Positions 47,686-59,563 of a stretch of 64,000 bases of DNA are shown here, piece after piece (positions within the stretch are counted from its first letter, which is position 1; each line of letters starts with the position of its first letter). The position numbers and the translations under genes were made by a program. The notes under the pieces are model-generated. The model worked only from the letters and a program-made list of their open reading frames with translations. It did not search any database and was not told the origin of the DNA. Source of the DNA: Antedon mediterranea (lineage: Eukaryota > Echinodermata > Crinoidea > Comatulida > Antedonidae). The stretch lies in contig NC_092670.1 of the NCBI RefSeq assembly GCF_964355755.1, forward strand, positions 10,479,201 to 10,543,200, written 5' to 3'.

Positions 47686-48288
47686 TTTAGTAGGACCGGT
47701 CACACGTACACACGATACAATTAATATCATTTGCGTTCATTTCATAGTGGGCTTCGTAGCTTCAATATTTAGTTCGTTCCGCCATTCTAGTAATGCATGC
47801 CATCAGATCTTGTGCAATGTGTTTAAAAGTGAGTTTTTTAGTTAGAACTGAACATTTAAAGTCGTTTTTGTACCTGATTTTTTATTTCCATTTTCTATAG
47901 GATAATAAATAAGCTCTTTCGCAATTTATATTTTTTTACATAACTACGATAAAGAACTTTCAAGGTCACTTCATTTTTAAAATTGAAAGAATGGATTTGC
48001 AGGCAGTATTTTATTTACATTAGATTTACGGTGAAGATGAAAACATTTTTTCTTGTTCCTCATTAAGCATAATAAGTGAACTCTCTTGATTCATATACAT
48101 AAAAATAAATTAATCACTTATTAAAAAGTTCCACGAACATTTTCCTGACATTTTAAAGAAATCTTGATTTTAAAAGTATAAAAGAATATATTTTCGCAGT
48201 TGCCATTTTGTATCACATGACATCAGTTAAACCAATCATACGCGACGTTTAGGCAGCAGACGTCAAAATCACACGATGTAAACACGAA

Positions 48289-50362
48289 ATGGCGTCCGAC
48301 GAGGAAGGATCTTCTCGCTCAGACAAAGTAAAGTTGAAATGTTTTTTCCAAATTTACAAGCATTCAAATGAAATTATCAGTCCAATTACTGAGATTCGAT
48401 GGAATAAAGTGTTGCTCTGTTCAAAGAGTTGGATAAAATTAGATGGAGACGGCAAGGAAATCGCCATACATTTGACGGAGCTTCTTGGTATGTCTGATGA
48501 AGGTAAATCGTTTGACGATGTCGTACGCGAGCATCCAGGCTTAGGTTTTCATGCTACCTGTTACAGGCGATATACTGATACATCTCGACTAAAAAAGGTA
48601 ATATTTGGTTTCGATTATTATCAGAATACTCTAAGAGTTAATAATATAGTTAAATGATACAGTATATAGGGTGCTACTGATCTATATATCTATAGATAGG
48701 CCTAGATCTATATTGTGCCCTTATTTTAGATAGAGTTTCTGTGCTTGGTTGTTGATTGGGCTTTCTACTACTGTAGTACCAGTACTACTACGTAGGCCTA
48801 GGCCCTAGGCCATATTATATTATACAGTATATATTATTCAGTAGGCTACACAATTAATTTTAGTTAAATACCAATATAGGCTCTATATTCTGGAAAGTGA
48901 GTAAAACGTAACTTTCTAAAACTCTTGTTGGTTTTTTGAATTTACATTTTTTATTTTTTTTTTTATTTGCTTCAGTCTAAATGTTGAATGTTTAAACACC
49001 AAAATCTATAAAATATTAAAATATATTTTAATAATATTTATTATTATTTACAGGGAATTGGAAAGTGTTTTTTTAACATATAAGCAAAGTTATAAGACAG
49101 GAGATACCAAGACTCGCAAAACGCCAAAAGCTTTTCATGAAATCAATTGAAAAAACAGAAAATGTTTACTTGTCAACTATAAGGTAGGCTGTCGATCCCT
49201 TCTTAAAAACGATGAAATAATTGTAATATTTTTGAGATCCAGTTACTGTAATAATTTCTTCATTGTATCTGTGTTACAATTAATTATAATCAATTAATCT
49301 GTTATTTATAGATCAGACGTGTTGAAGAAGAAGCTCAGGATGGATTATCCTAACCTAATTTTTCATTCACCCACAAGAAGGTTAGTTGCTTAGTGTGTTT
49401 ATATTAAATGATTATTTCACCAGGGATAATTTAAAAAAAAATCTTTTTGTGGATTGGTCAAACTAAATATTTTGTTTATTTTTTCTTAATTAGAAATGAA
49501 TCAGTTCTGGTGTACTTTAGCAATGTATCCTCTGGATTTGTGGCTGATCCATTTTTGTCATCAGGAAAAAGTACAACGGAGACAGATGAATCATCAGAGT
49601 ATGACATAGATATTCCAACTACTTCTACAACACACGAAATCTCCACTGATGGTGACAATAGAGACAAACTAAGGACTCTATATTTTGCAGGTACGGTTAA
49701 AATACAATAACTTGTATATTCAATTCAATTCAATTCAACTTTATTTCAGACAAACTGTCCATATGAAACACATAAAGTTTACAAAAACAACACATATTAT
49801 GGCTTTACTGATACTAGTTAACACACGTAAAAGTATACATGAGATTAAATATACAAAAGTTCTGTCCATTTTTATATTGGTTTATTTTTAAATAACAACA
49901 ATAAATGTTATTGCATAATTAAGGAAATGCTGTGGATCAAAGAGGTGAAAGCTGTATGCACTCAAAAAACAAAACTGTTATGATAGTAAGTGGTGTCGAT
50001 CATAAATGCTGTACACAATACAGTATATGCTTTATATAAATTTATTATTACTATGTTTCATTCATCGAATGCTATAAAATATACTTGCAGGTACGATAGT
50101 AAATAATGCCATCAAATCAAACAAAGGTATGCAGAGTGAATGGCCTCCAAGAGCAGCAGACATTAATGATGTTGACATATCTGAAATTGTGCCATATGAG
50201 TTGTTTAATCTAATCGCAAAGTGTGTTGGTGCTGCAGAAGATACTATACAAACCTCATTTTCAGATGTTACTGAAGAAACTCGAACGAAAATTTTATCGA
50301 TATTCCAGGAAATCCTGTACATTGGAAAGGAAGAAGGCAGACTCCAAAGTCACTTGCTCTAG
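48289..50362 (+). CDS. Five-exon gene or recent pseudogene, unidentified invertebrate family
   Basis: Model: exons 48289-48597, 49101-49183, 49312-49380, 49494-49690 and 50091-50362, all with GT/AG sites and matching phases; 930 bp, 309 residues plus stop. The N-terminus has CFFQIYKHSNEIISP and GLGFHATCYRRYTD, like the cysteine-containing head of a large family of uncharacterised invertebrate proteins. Then come LFMKSIEKTENVYL, YPNLIFHSPTRRNES, a serine/threonine-rich acidic stretch and EWPPRAADINDVDISEIVP. In another frame just past 50330 the family-like continuation QTPKSLALGLTVR is visible, so the gene is probably truncated by a frameshift. Function unknown. Confidence 0.55.
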
Positions 50363-50391
50363 GATTAACTGTTCGAGTGTGAATGAGATGA

Positions 50392-50570
50392 GTGTGAAAA
50401 CAGGACAAGAGAAGAAGAAGAAGAAAAAGAAGACACACCAGACTATGGCATTGAAGATGATGAATTAGACTATGATGAATTGGACTATGAGGAATTAGAC
50501 TATATGAGGAAGATGAATATGAAATATACTGTAGTTTATACGGTTTTGAATGCAACAAAATCATCATAAA
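50392..50570 (+). other. Acidic repeat-containing coding-like tail
   Basis: One frame reads a glutamate run, then DYGIEDDELDYDELDYEELDY and stops near 50570. The DNA is a GATGAATTAGACTAT repeat. It may be a decayed 3' part of the gene just upstream, but stop codons separate them. Confidence 0.3.
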
Positions 50571-50693
50571 AAGTAACTGTAATGTAATAGGCCTACACTA
50601 TAACCAATGTGAAACACTACCTTGGTTATGCAAACAGAAACTGTGAGCATGTGAATAAAAAAAAAGATTTAAAAAAAATGAAAACAAAATGGA

Positions 50694-50925
50694 AACCATG
50701 AGAATATAAATAAATAATGTAACCATGAGAATATAATAATAAAAACTGTAACCATGAGAATATAAATAAATAATGTAACCATGAGAATATAATAATAAAA
50801 ACTGTAACCATGAGAATATAAAGAAAAATAGTAACTATGAGAATATAAAGAAATTGTGTAACCATTAAAAGAAATTGTGTAACCATGAGAATATAAAGAA
50901 AAATATTAACCATGAGAATAAATAC
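50694..50925. repeat. Minisatellite AACCATGAGAATATAAA
   Basis: About eight units of 26-30 bp, each with CCATGAGAATATAA and a variable A/T tail. Open frames on either strand over it are artefacts. Confidence 0.85.
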
Positions 50926-51599
50926 AATTACATTGAAACAAAACAAATATTTGATGTTTGTATTTTATTTAATAATTTAAATTTACTATTGCATTGGTGT
51001 TTATTACTAGGAATATGTGTTCTATATGTTTCACAGTTAAATCATATCAGTCACTATGTACATCCTACGGTATAAACTTAGCATTATTGCTGCTGTATTT
51101 CTACTGCTATTAATAGCCTACCTGTCGGGAGAAACCATTATACGAACAGTTGAAGCCATTTGTAATTATAAATGTTTTAATGTCGGGGGATAATTATTAA
51201 CTCTAAATTTCAATTTTAGAGTTAATATAAATTTTTATTCACCAAATTTATTTAAAAAAATAAAGAATAAATCTATTTTGATAATAAATAACTTGCCTAT
51301 ATATTTCTTATAAACCGTGATAATAATAGTACAGTCTAGTTATAGTGCGCCACCAGTTGTTTCAGCCTCGCTATTTCGTAAGAAATCGTTGGCATATTTA
51401 CCAACTTTAACGGTAATTTTCTACCAAACGCCAGGTATTTTTTTGTGGAACTTTTACTTTTTGTACTATTAGTATTTATTTAGAACAGTATATGTGGTAA
51501 AAAAGTATTATGCTTGATGAGGAACGGGATTGCTTTTCCAGGCATCATTTCAGCTTCGCCGTAAGGCCTACATGTACCATGAAAAAAATTCCTCCCCTA

Positions 51600-51925
51600 A
51601 ATTTAGCCTCAAATTATGCTAGAACGCTGCTGCGTCCGGGGACTTTAGTCCTGACTTTAGATCCTGTCACCACCAGTGCTTGGGTACAGTACATGTCTCA
51701 AGTTCTTTCCCAGCAGTCAATGTCCTTATCATTTAACCAGTCGTATTTCTAACATTATTTTTATTATCCTTTAAATGTGATAATTGCAAAGGAAACCCTA
51801 CAGTAAGTGGGTATTCATTAATTATTTTCACTACAAGGTACAAAGGGTGTATAAGGCCTTAAAAAAGTAAATTCTTTGTTTACTTGAAATATGTTTTTAG
51901 TGTAAAAATGGATTGAAGATATACT
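51600..51925 (-). pseudogene. FReD locus duplicate: intron flank with its exon missing
   Basis: Closely similar to 26600-26924, the intron just downstream of the gene 2 middle exon, including the donor GTTAGTATA region (minus strand). Homology stops at the exon boundary: where ...CTGCAG of the exon should follow there is unrelated AGTTAGTTAG sequence. The exon itself has been deleted or replaced. Confidence 0.6.
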
Positions 51926-52799
51926 AACCTAGTTAGTTAGTATTAGGCTAGGCGTTTTAGCCTTGCTAGGCCTAGGATTGTTTGGTCGTTTGTTGACATA
52001 ATTAACACTAAAATAGGTGTGTTTATAAAATCCATATAAATATAACATTTAATATAATATTATTAAAAAACAAATGAAATGTAGGCCTTGGCTAGGACTA
52101 CTATTTATTTGATTCAAATGACAGGAAGCTATTTAGATGTAAAACAAATAATGAATGTTTTATATTCGTGTAATGGTACAAATAATGGCATTTGATGAAT
52201 GATAAAATGTTAAATATCAACTCGGCTTATTGTATGATGCTTTAAAACCTAAGTTTTACCTAAATGTAAATTGGATTAAATTGAACTATTCAACATTTTA
52301 ATTACTTGAATTCTGCCATATAGCCAATAATTGCTCTAGGCAGTAAAATAGCTCGCATTTAAATTTCTAAATGCTCCAGCATGTCAGTTAATACATTTTA
52401 TATTAAGTGTGTTGAGACGATTATTTACATGTGGAAAATATTTGTCAAAGCAAATGGCTGGCCGGAGAAATTAACTTTGTTTTACAAGGGTAGCTCTAAC
52501 AGCTGTACTTGCTGCAGTACAGGTGTCTTACAGAGGCCCTCTTAAAAACAATACAAAATGCCTACTACATTCAAGCATCAAATTACAAGCAGATTCATAA
52601 AAGTTAAAATTCACACAAAAACAATTTAGAAAAGTTTAAATTCATTGAAGTATAACAATTTAAAATATAAAACTAGATTTAATTTGTCACTATGACGAAT
52701 TATAGGTTATATGCATTGATTTAAATAAAGATAATTGATTTTTAAAAGATATATTAATTGATTGATTTTGTAAAAACCATATACCATAAGCCATATACA

Positions 52800-53640
52800 C
52801 TTGAATAAAACAATCCGATCAAAGATCCCTCCGCTTATGTCATAAACCACCCTTACAGTACATAATAATAAACACATTACTTTTTCACTAGATTTCATTA
52901 TAAATCATGCTTATTATAATTTATACACTGAACAAACAATACAAATATAAAAAAAAAATTGTCTTTCATTTCGTTTCCCAACGTGAGACTTGATCTCGGG
53001 ACCTCGAGTGCTATAGACGGGATCACATGAGACCACCGAGCCATGTACACCTGAATAAAAGTTGAAGGAAGATTCCTCCGTGTATTTAGTATGCAGTAAC
53101 TACTTAGGCGCAGATAGATTATGACATACCGCAATGAATCATAAGTTTTTACAATGATGGCATCTTTAAAAATAAAAAAAAAATGCACTGTCAAAGTATA
53201 TATTTCCAACGTTAATATATGAAAATTTTTAAGAAAAATGTTAATGTTAAGTTTGTTATTTCGGTCGAAGAGAATGTCATAGTTTGTTTGATTGTCAAAA
53301 TTTTTATTTTTTAATTTAATATGCAATTAATGATGATGTAATCAACTTTTTTTCTCTTAGTCTTTTATTTTCATAAATCATACATGTGATAAATACACTT
53401 TAAGAAAATGAATTGCAAAATAGGGGTTCCCGAGCATTTTGACGATCTATTTAGCATATTTTCACCATTTTTTTTACACCTGTCACTTTCGACATGCTCG
53501 TATAACATGGTTTCAAGTTTTTTGATTGCGCATCGTAAAAAGATAATCACATCGATTCCTGACCATAAGGAATATTCTCTGAAAAAATGACGTAGCTAGA
53601 TGAAATTGATCCCAAGATAATTGATGAACAAAATAGTGCT
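52800..53640 (+). repeat. Dispersed repeat R, copy 2
   Basis: Collinear with 39820-40935 (see GTTATTTCGGTC at about 53258 and CGATTCCTGACCATAAGGAA at about 53553). It carries the SINE-like insertion and ends in the same phrases as the AACAAGGCC family tail. Confidence 0.55.
52852..53047 (-). mobile_element. tRNA-derived SINE-like insertion (copy 1)
   Basis: On the minus strand it has a tRNA-like head with A-box TGGCTCGGTGG (53033-53043) and a B-box-like GAGATCAAGTCTC (52985-52997) about 35 bp downstream. An AT-rich body follows. The related repeat at 39.85 kb lacks this block, which sets its extent at roughly 190 bp. Confidence 0.5.
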
Positions 53641-53794
53641 AAGGAAAGAATAAATAAATACAGTTTCTGACAGAATCAATAAGGTTATATGCATTTTCAT
53701 GCATATAACCTAGAAATATGAAATTCTTCATAAAAATAAAATTTTGCATAAATGAGTCAATTTTGGTGAATTTCCAAACAATTAAAATGATGTT

Positions 53795-53903
53795 TCTGGT
53801 GTTCTCTTAATCACTGCCCTCTTGTAACTGTTGCCAACTGATGTTGTTATTAGAACATCTAGGTGTTAGGTTAAACCCATTTAGGTTTGAAAGTGTATAG
53901 GAA
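53795..53903 (-). pseudogene. FReD last-exon fragment (decayed)
   Basis: Encodes SNLNGFNLTPR followed by a diverged tail with a stop and a scrambled end of the usual TVMMVKRAP region. Only the final third of the exon is present. Confidence 0.55.
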
Positions 53904-54585
53904 AGTTTTGTTTTAGTGATTTTTTACATTTATACATTGAAGCCTTAGATTTAAATCTTAAATTGTATAGTAGTTTATTTGCTTTTTTAATGTTTATATA
54001 CTTTCGCCTTTACCTTGGAAAATACATAAACATTCATCTTGTGTTTGCTTATGTCACAAATTTCTTTGATCAAAACCAATATTATAAATATAATATGTAG
54101 GCCTACATTCATTGTAAGTATTTATTTCATTTTAAATCATTTCAAAACAAGAATTAACACTTAAAACTACAGCAAATATCTACTTAAAATATAGGAAATA
54201 CTGATTTATGATTAGATATCAATTTGATTTTATTAATTAAAAACAATGAATATAATAATGACATTATTATGTATTAGCATAGTTTTAAATAATAAAATAA
54301 ATATTTTTTTACAGAATGACATGAATATATTATTTGGTATAATATTTAAAAATGATTAATAATAAAACATTCATTGTTTACTATTATATAATTTAAAATA
54401 CAAAATTAAAAATTCCCTATAATAAATTTTTAAACAAATCACAGTTGATATGACAATATATTTGATTATTAAGGTTATAACATTTGAATTATTATAATAA
54501 AATAATTATTAATGATAAGGTAAAATGATATTTAAAAGAAACAAAGAGGAATCTAAATTATTCAATAATTACAGATTCTGATTTG

Positions 54586-54716
54586 TTATGGTGCTCTTTT
54601 AACCATCATCACTGTTGTCTTAAAAGATCAAAATAGCGATTCCAGTTGATGCCATTGTAATCAGCTGTACCTAGTGTGAGACAAAGCCCATTCAGGTCTG
54701 AATCATGAACATTCTC
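54586..54716 (-). pseudogene. Partial FReD last-exon unit
   Basis: 131-bp unit matching the 130-bp units at 20609-20999 (DLNGLCLT, NRYFDLL, early stop). It sits directly downstream of the intact exon 54717-54961, exactly as at the gene 2 locus, but in a single copy. Confidence 0.7.
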
Positions 54717-54961
54717 TTATGGTGCTCTTTTAATCATCATCACTGTTTTCTTGAGACTCTCATATTTATTATTGAAATGATACCAGTTGATACCTGCATT
54801 TGTACCTGGTGTAAGGTAAAGCCCATTCAGGTTTGAATAATGACAGGATTTGTACCACCAACCACTTTTCCTGTCCGTAGCACAGTTAATATCCATTCTC
54901 TTATCATTGTCTTTATCATACGTTGTAAATTGTTGACCATTGTGGTATGCCAAAGAATCAC
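54717..54961 (-). CDS. FReD gene 4, last exon (only exon in window)
   Basis: 245 bp, acceptor TTGTTTAG, stop TAA at 54717-54719. Encodes GDSLAYHNGQQFTTYDKDND, INCATDRKSGWWYKSC, SNLNGLYLTPGT, WYHFNNKYESLKKTVMMIKRAP. Calcium-site aspartates and cysteines are intact. The flank 53965-54585 matches 19950-20605, so this locus and gene 2 come from a segmental duplication. No upstream FReD exon was found to the window end, so it may be an orphan exon or continue outside. Confidence 0.7.
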
Positions 54962-55209
54962 CTAAACAAACAAGATATTAGATCATCTTTAGTTTACTTC
55001 ATATATCTTTAAATTTTTAAATATTTGTATATTTGTATCACTATCCGATCAAAGTTTCCTCTGTGTATAATGTCATAAACCACATTTGTTACATAATAAT
55101 AAAGACATAAGTTACTTTATATCTAGATTTCATTATAAATCATGTGTATAATCTATACACTAAGAAATAAAATTGAATAAACAATACGGATAATAAAAAA
55201 ATCTCATTT

Positions 55210-55290
55210 CGTTTTGTTTCCCAAGGTGAGACTCGATCTCGATACCTTGAATGCCATAGACACAGTCCAAACCACCGAGCCATACACAAC
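55210..55290 (-). mobile_element. tRNA-derived SINE-like head (copy 2)
   Basis: A-box TGGCTCGGTGG (55272-55282) and B-box-like GAGATCGAGTCTC (55228-55240) on the minus strand, in the same arrangement as at 53.0 kb. Confidence 0.5.
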
Positions 55291-55503
55291 TGACTAAAAG
55301 TTGTAGAATAATTCCTCCGGGTATTTACTATGTAGTAACCACTTTAGTGCAGTTAGATTATTACATACCGCAATTAATTATAATTTTTTACTATGATGAT
55401 ATATTAAAAAATTTAAAAAAATGATGCACTGTCAAACTATAAACTTTTAACTTTAATATATGAACATTTTATGGAAGAAAGTTAATGTTAGGTTTGTTAT
55501 TTC

Positions 55504-57577
55504 GGGTAGTAACAAAGTGCGAGGCAGCGAGGCACGCGAGGCAGGGAAGGCATGCGAGGCAAGTCAGAAATTTATGCGAGGCATCGTTTTACCATCATCA
55601 AAAAATGCGAGGCATCTTTTATCATTTCTCAAAATTGCAAGGCAGGAAATCACCGAAATTGAAGTAGCCTAGGCCTAGGCCCGCTAGGCTAGTTTCCTTT
55701 TGCACCTGCCTTGTATTTTAACCAACTTTATCCTGAATACCACAGCTTAGAATTAGTAGGCCTACTTTAATGAAGAAAAATCACATAAAAGTAACAATAA
55801 ATCCATTAAATTGGTGATTTTACAGACGTTGTTTTTCTCGCATTTCGCACACTCAATGTTCAATATTTTGGTTTCTATGGAACGCCAAAAGAGCTAAATT
55901 AATTAGAGGGCTAAAAACTCTGTGGAATCCATTTATATTTAACGCATTATTTGGTGAAAATCAAGTACAATTTCAATAGATTTTGTCACTGTCAGTAAGG
56001 AAAAATGTTACTGTTGATAATGTACACGGTTTCGTTAACCTTTTAAAGAATAAAATAGAAAAATTCATCATAATATCCTTAGTAGGATGTCCTAGGTCTA
56101 GACTAGGTAGTGATGTTGATTTAGGATCGATTATTATTCTTTGAAAACAGAACAGTATCAGCAGTAACATATTACAGCATTTTTATTGACAAATTAACAA
56201 ATATATTGAAATAAAACGTGTTTTTCACCAATAAATGCATGAGCAATTGACGCATTCCACTGAGTTTTAGTCCTCTATTATCGTTGCTCTTTTGGCGCTC
56301 CATAGAAACAAAAATATTGGACATTGAATAAGTGAAATTCGCGAACAGTGTGCGAGAAACACGCCTGTAAAATCATTAATTTAAGGATTTATTTGTTACC
56401 TTTTATGTGATTCTTTCATTAAAGTACTCATGAGGTATACTTCTAAGGTGTGGTATTCACACGATGAAGTTAGCTATCAAATTTGGAGTAAAAATACAAG
56501 GGAAGGAAACTAGCGCCAGGTTTATTAGTACGTACATGGACAACAATAAATAAAAATCGTTCGTAATATACCTACAGTAGCTTACTAAAACAGGAATAGT
56601 GTATCATTATTAAATATTACACCAATTATTATTATATCAAAATTGATATAAATATATATATATGATATATATATGATATATGAATTATTTTCTACATAGG
56701 CCTCTTATCTAGGTTAGGGCTAAGCATATTAGCTAAAGTTTAATTTTAGGCCTAGTATTACAATTGTCGGACGTGACGTAAGTCTTTTTTCACACGCGCT
56801 CCAGAATTCTGTCGCAATTTTTTTCTTTGCGGCATGTTATTGGATCGCCATATCAGTTACCTTTTATTCACCGCCAGTTATTGAACTTGTCCTGGCAATC
56901 GCTGTTCACCTTATTTGCGAGAGAGGTACACGTGTTGTTCCTAGAGAATGGAAAGTCAAAAATGTCTTTGGCACGCCGCTCAGAGAGAAGTCTGTGCGTT
57001 GCTGCTGAAACCACGTGCTATAGGAGGGGAATGCACCACAACCCTCTGAGCTGAGGGCTGAATCATTCCGCTACCTGCTAAATAGTAAAGAGGGATTTTC
57101 CATCTCTCGGGTCTACCGGATCTAGGCGCAGGGGTGTGACAAAATATTATTTTCACTCTGCTATGTTCGAGAGACATGTGAGTGAACACGCTCGAAATGG
57201 CAATAAACATTGCAGTCATTTGATGAATGTGTCGCTATAACAATTATTGTTTATGGAAAGTTGAAGACTGTCGTTCAGATTTTTGAACCGTAGTTTGGGC
57301 ACTTTTGTAAAAGTAAAATTTGACACGATATGACTTGAATGAAAAAACAATCGTTACATAAAAATAAACAACATGATGAGTGTATACACGAATCTATTTA
57401 GATACGCTTGTATCGATTGATTATTAGGCCTATAATATAGCATAATAGCACGTTAAGATATGCCTCGCACCTTTTTGAAATTGTAAACTATATGCCTCGC
57501 ACTTTTGGAAATGATAAAATGATGCCTCGCACAAATATTTGGCATGCATCGCTTGCCTCGCACTTTGTCAACACTCT
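55504..57577. mobile_element. TIR element with GCGAGGCA arrays
   Basis: Flanked by the 8-bp repeat GTTATTTC (55496-55503 and 57578-57585). Inverted ends share ACAAAGTGCGAGGC. Arrays of (AT)GCGAGGCA occupy 55517-55635 and the inverse TGCCTCGCA array 57460-57560. The core (about 55690-56520) is a further inverted pair beginning near GCACCTGCCTTGTATTTTA, shared with the 35.6-kb element. Open frames at 55460-55672 and 56827-57054 show no domain. Confidence 0.8.
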
Positions 57578-57885
57578 GTTATTTCGGCCTAAGAAATTGT
57601 CAAAATTATTTGATTGGTATTTAAAATGCAATTAATGATGACTTTATCAACTTTTGTTCTCTTAATTTCATAATATAGCATACATATGATACATACACTT
57701 CAAGAAATTGAAATAAAAAATAGGTGTTCCCGAGCATTCTGACGATCTATATTATTTTTTAAATTTAGGATATTTTCACCATTTTGTTAACTTAGACGTG
57801 CGTAGCCTGTCACTTTTGGTTATTTTATGTTGGCCATGAGTTTTATTTTTAACTTACAAAATATGGTTAGGCTCATCTATTCAAA

Positions 57886-58842
57886 TAGACTTGCCCCAAG
57901 TCTGTATTGTTTTTTTTTATAATTTATTTGTTTTTATTTCGACCGCGATTTTTGTCTGAAAATACAGACTTGTGAAACACGTATAGAAATCGATTTGCAG
58001 ACCGCAAACATACGATAAGAATGACGTAGGTTATAATACCGTATTTGGCTATATGGGGCGGGCGGTATGTAAATATGGATTTCGAATCAACCAATGATCA
58101 TTTTGTTTCAAAATGAAAGAGATCGAGTACGTACGATCGAGACTGTTGTCAAAATATAAAATAGTAATGCCAAGTTGTTTTGTTTATTAATTGTTTAGTC
58201 CTTGGCCTAGGCCTCTTTCGTAGGTCCTACTCAACTGACCTGCCAAATAAAACGTCAAATGAAGTAGGCCTACATACATACCACCACCGGCACACAACAG
58301 GGCTACACCACCACACAGGAGGAGAAGAACAGGACAGGGTCTGGGTGGGAATTAAATCAAAATTATCTCCGCGTAATAAATGATCCATTCAATGTTTGAT
58401 TTGCGGAGAAGCTATAGCCTATCATATATCAAGACGAGTTTTCATGTTTCAAAGATCCCATCAAATGTTTACCAGACTACTAGGCATAGGCCCTATACAA
58501 TAATTTCTAGCCTTCAGAACTTTCATAAATGTACCCGGCCAAGTACACATTGTCTAAACGTAACATAGCGCATGCGCATCATCTTAGTTGTTGAGTCTTT
58601 GAAATTCTGAAATATGAATATTTAAACAATGTACGAGTGAGTAGCCAATCGCATGCAGGTGAAACTAGTCAACCGGATAATCGTATGCACCAAGAATTCT
58701 TGGTGTCAAACCACGTGACTTGTGCGTGTTTCCCCAGACGGAGTATCCAAAATCAAGTAGTATACGTATGAAACGCCATATGTGCCAAAATATTTATCTT
58801 TTTACTAATATTAAGACAAAACTCCGTCTGGAACCCAGACTA
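57886..58842. mobile_element. Mutator-like non-autonomous element B (9-bp target duplication)
   Basis: Starts TAGACTTGCCCCAAGTCTG and ends CCCAGACTA; flanked by CTATTCAAA (57877-57885 and 58843-58851). Collinear with 30503-32694 but without its two large insertions, so it defines their empty sites. Confidence 0.7.
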
Positions 58843-58851
58843 CTATTCAAA

Positions 58852-59160
58852 TAGCGAGCTATTACAACTACGTGATCAAAACAAAGCACACCTGGACAAA
58901 GCGTACCTGAATAATGCCTCTGTTGGAAAGTACATTGACTGGCCTAAAGAAATCAAACGCCGAAAACGAGGTAAAGCAAGAGGTCTTAGAAAGCGAATTC
59001 AACGGAGAAGATCCAGACCGTACATCCCGTCACTGATAATCGGTAATGTACAATCGCTGGATAGCCAACAAGGGCTGAAAATGAATGAGCTCAGATCAAA
59101 TGTGCAGCACCTAAATGAATTTAGGAATGTAAGTTTAATTTCATTTACTGAAACCTGGTG
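58852..59160 (+). mobile_element. LINE 5' fragment (start of ORF2/endonuclease)
   Basis: Encodes KEIKRRKRGKARGLRKRI, then RPYIPSLIIGNVQSLDSQ and NVSLISFTETWC, the basic head and first endonuclease motifs of CR1/L2-group ORF2. The fragment stops where the Ty3 element begins, so that element probably inserted into it. This 5' region is missing from the 27.7-kb LINE. Confidence 0.65.
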
Positions 59161-59563
59161 TCATATTATTTATGTTGTGATTCTCTGTGTTTAGATAAGG
59201 ATGCTTTAGACCAGGTCCGCCTTATATTATTAGCCAATCAAAATCGTATAATTTTTGGAGGGAAAATGTTATCCTCCTCTGAAGCCTAAAATTTGCATGT
59301 CCAGTATAAAAATGGAATGTAATAGATATTAAGGAAGAAGAGAGAATAAGATCAAAGTAGATAAACGGAAAGATGATAAAGAAAATATTAAGGCTTGACT
59401 GGTAGTGGTAGAAAGATGTATTAATCGAGTTACAAGGAATAAAAGTTCTAGTTGAGTTAAATTTACTTTTTGTATGAGTTATCATTCAGTGACAGCAGTG
59501 TACGTCGCGTGGAAATATATACGCCTGAGAAAGCTCGGAACCAACTAAAATATATTCACTACA
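59160..59563 (+). repeat. Probable 5' LTR of a Ty3-type retroelement
   Basis: About 390-400 bp starting at one of several TGT triplets (59159-59175) and ending CACTACA at 59563. It is followed at once by TGGTGGCAGCGGTG, a primer-binding-site-like sequence typical of Ty3/gypsy elements. It contains a TATA-like TATAAAAATGG and AATAAAAG. No 3' LTR is present because the element is cut at 61.8 kb. Confidence 0.6.

Larger units (their letters stand above)
55020..57830 (+). repeat. Dispersed repeat R, copy 3 (split by the 55.5-kb element)
   Basis: Collinear with copies 1 and 2, but interrupted within GTTATTTC at 55496-55503 and resumed at 57578. The uninterrupted GTTATTTCGGTC in both other copies confirms the insertion site. 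Confidence 0.6.

Noticed and set aside
50626-50946. 106-codon hydrophobic minus-strand frame resembling a membrane protein
   Set aside because: It is a translation of the AACCATGAGAATATAAA minisatellite; hydrophobic repeats follow from the A/T-rich unit.
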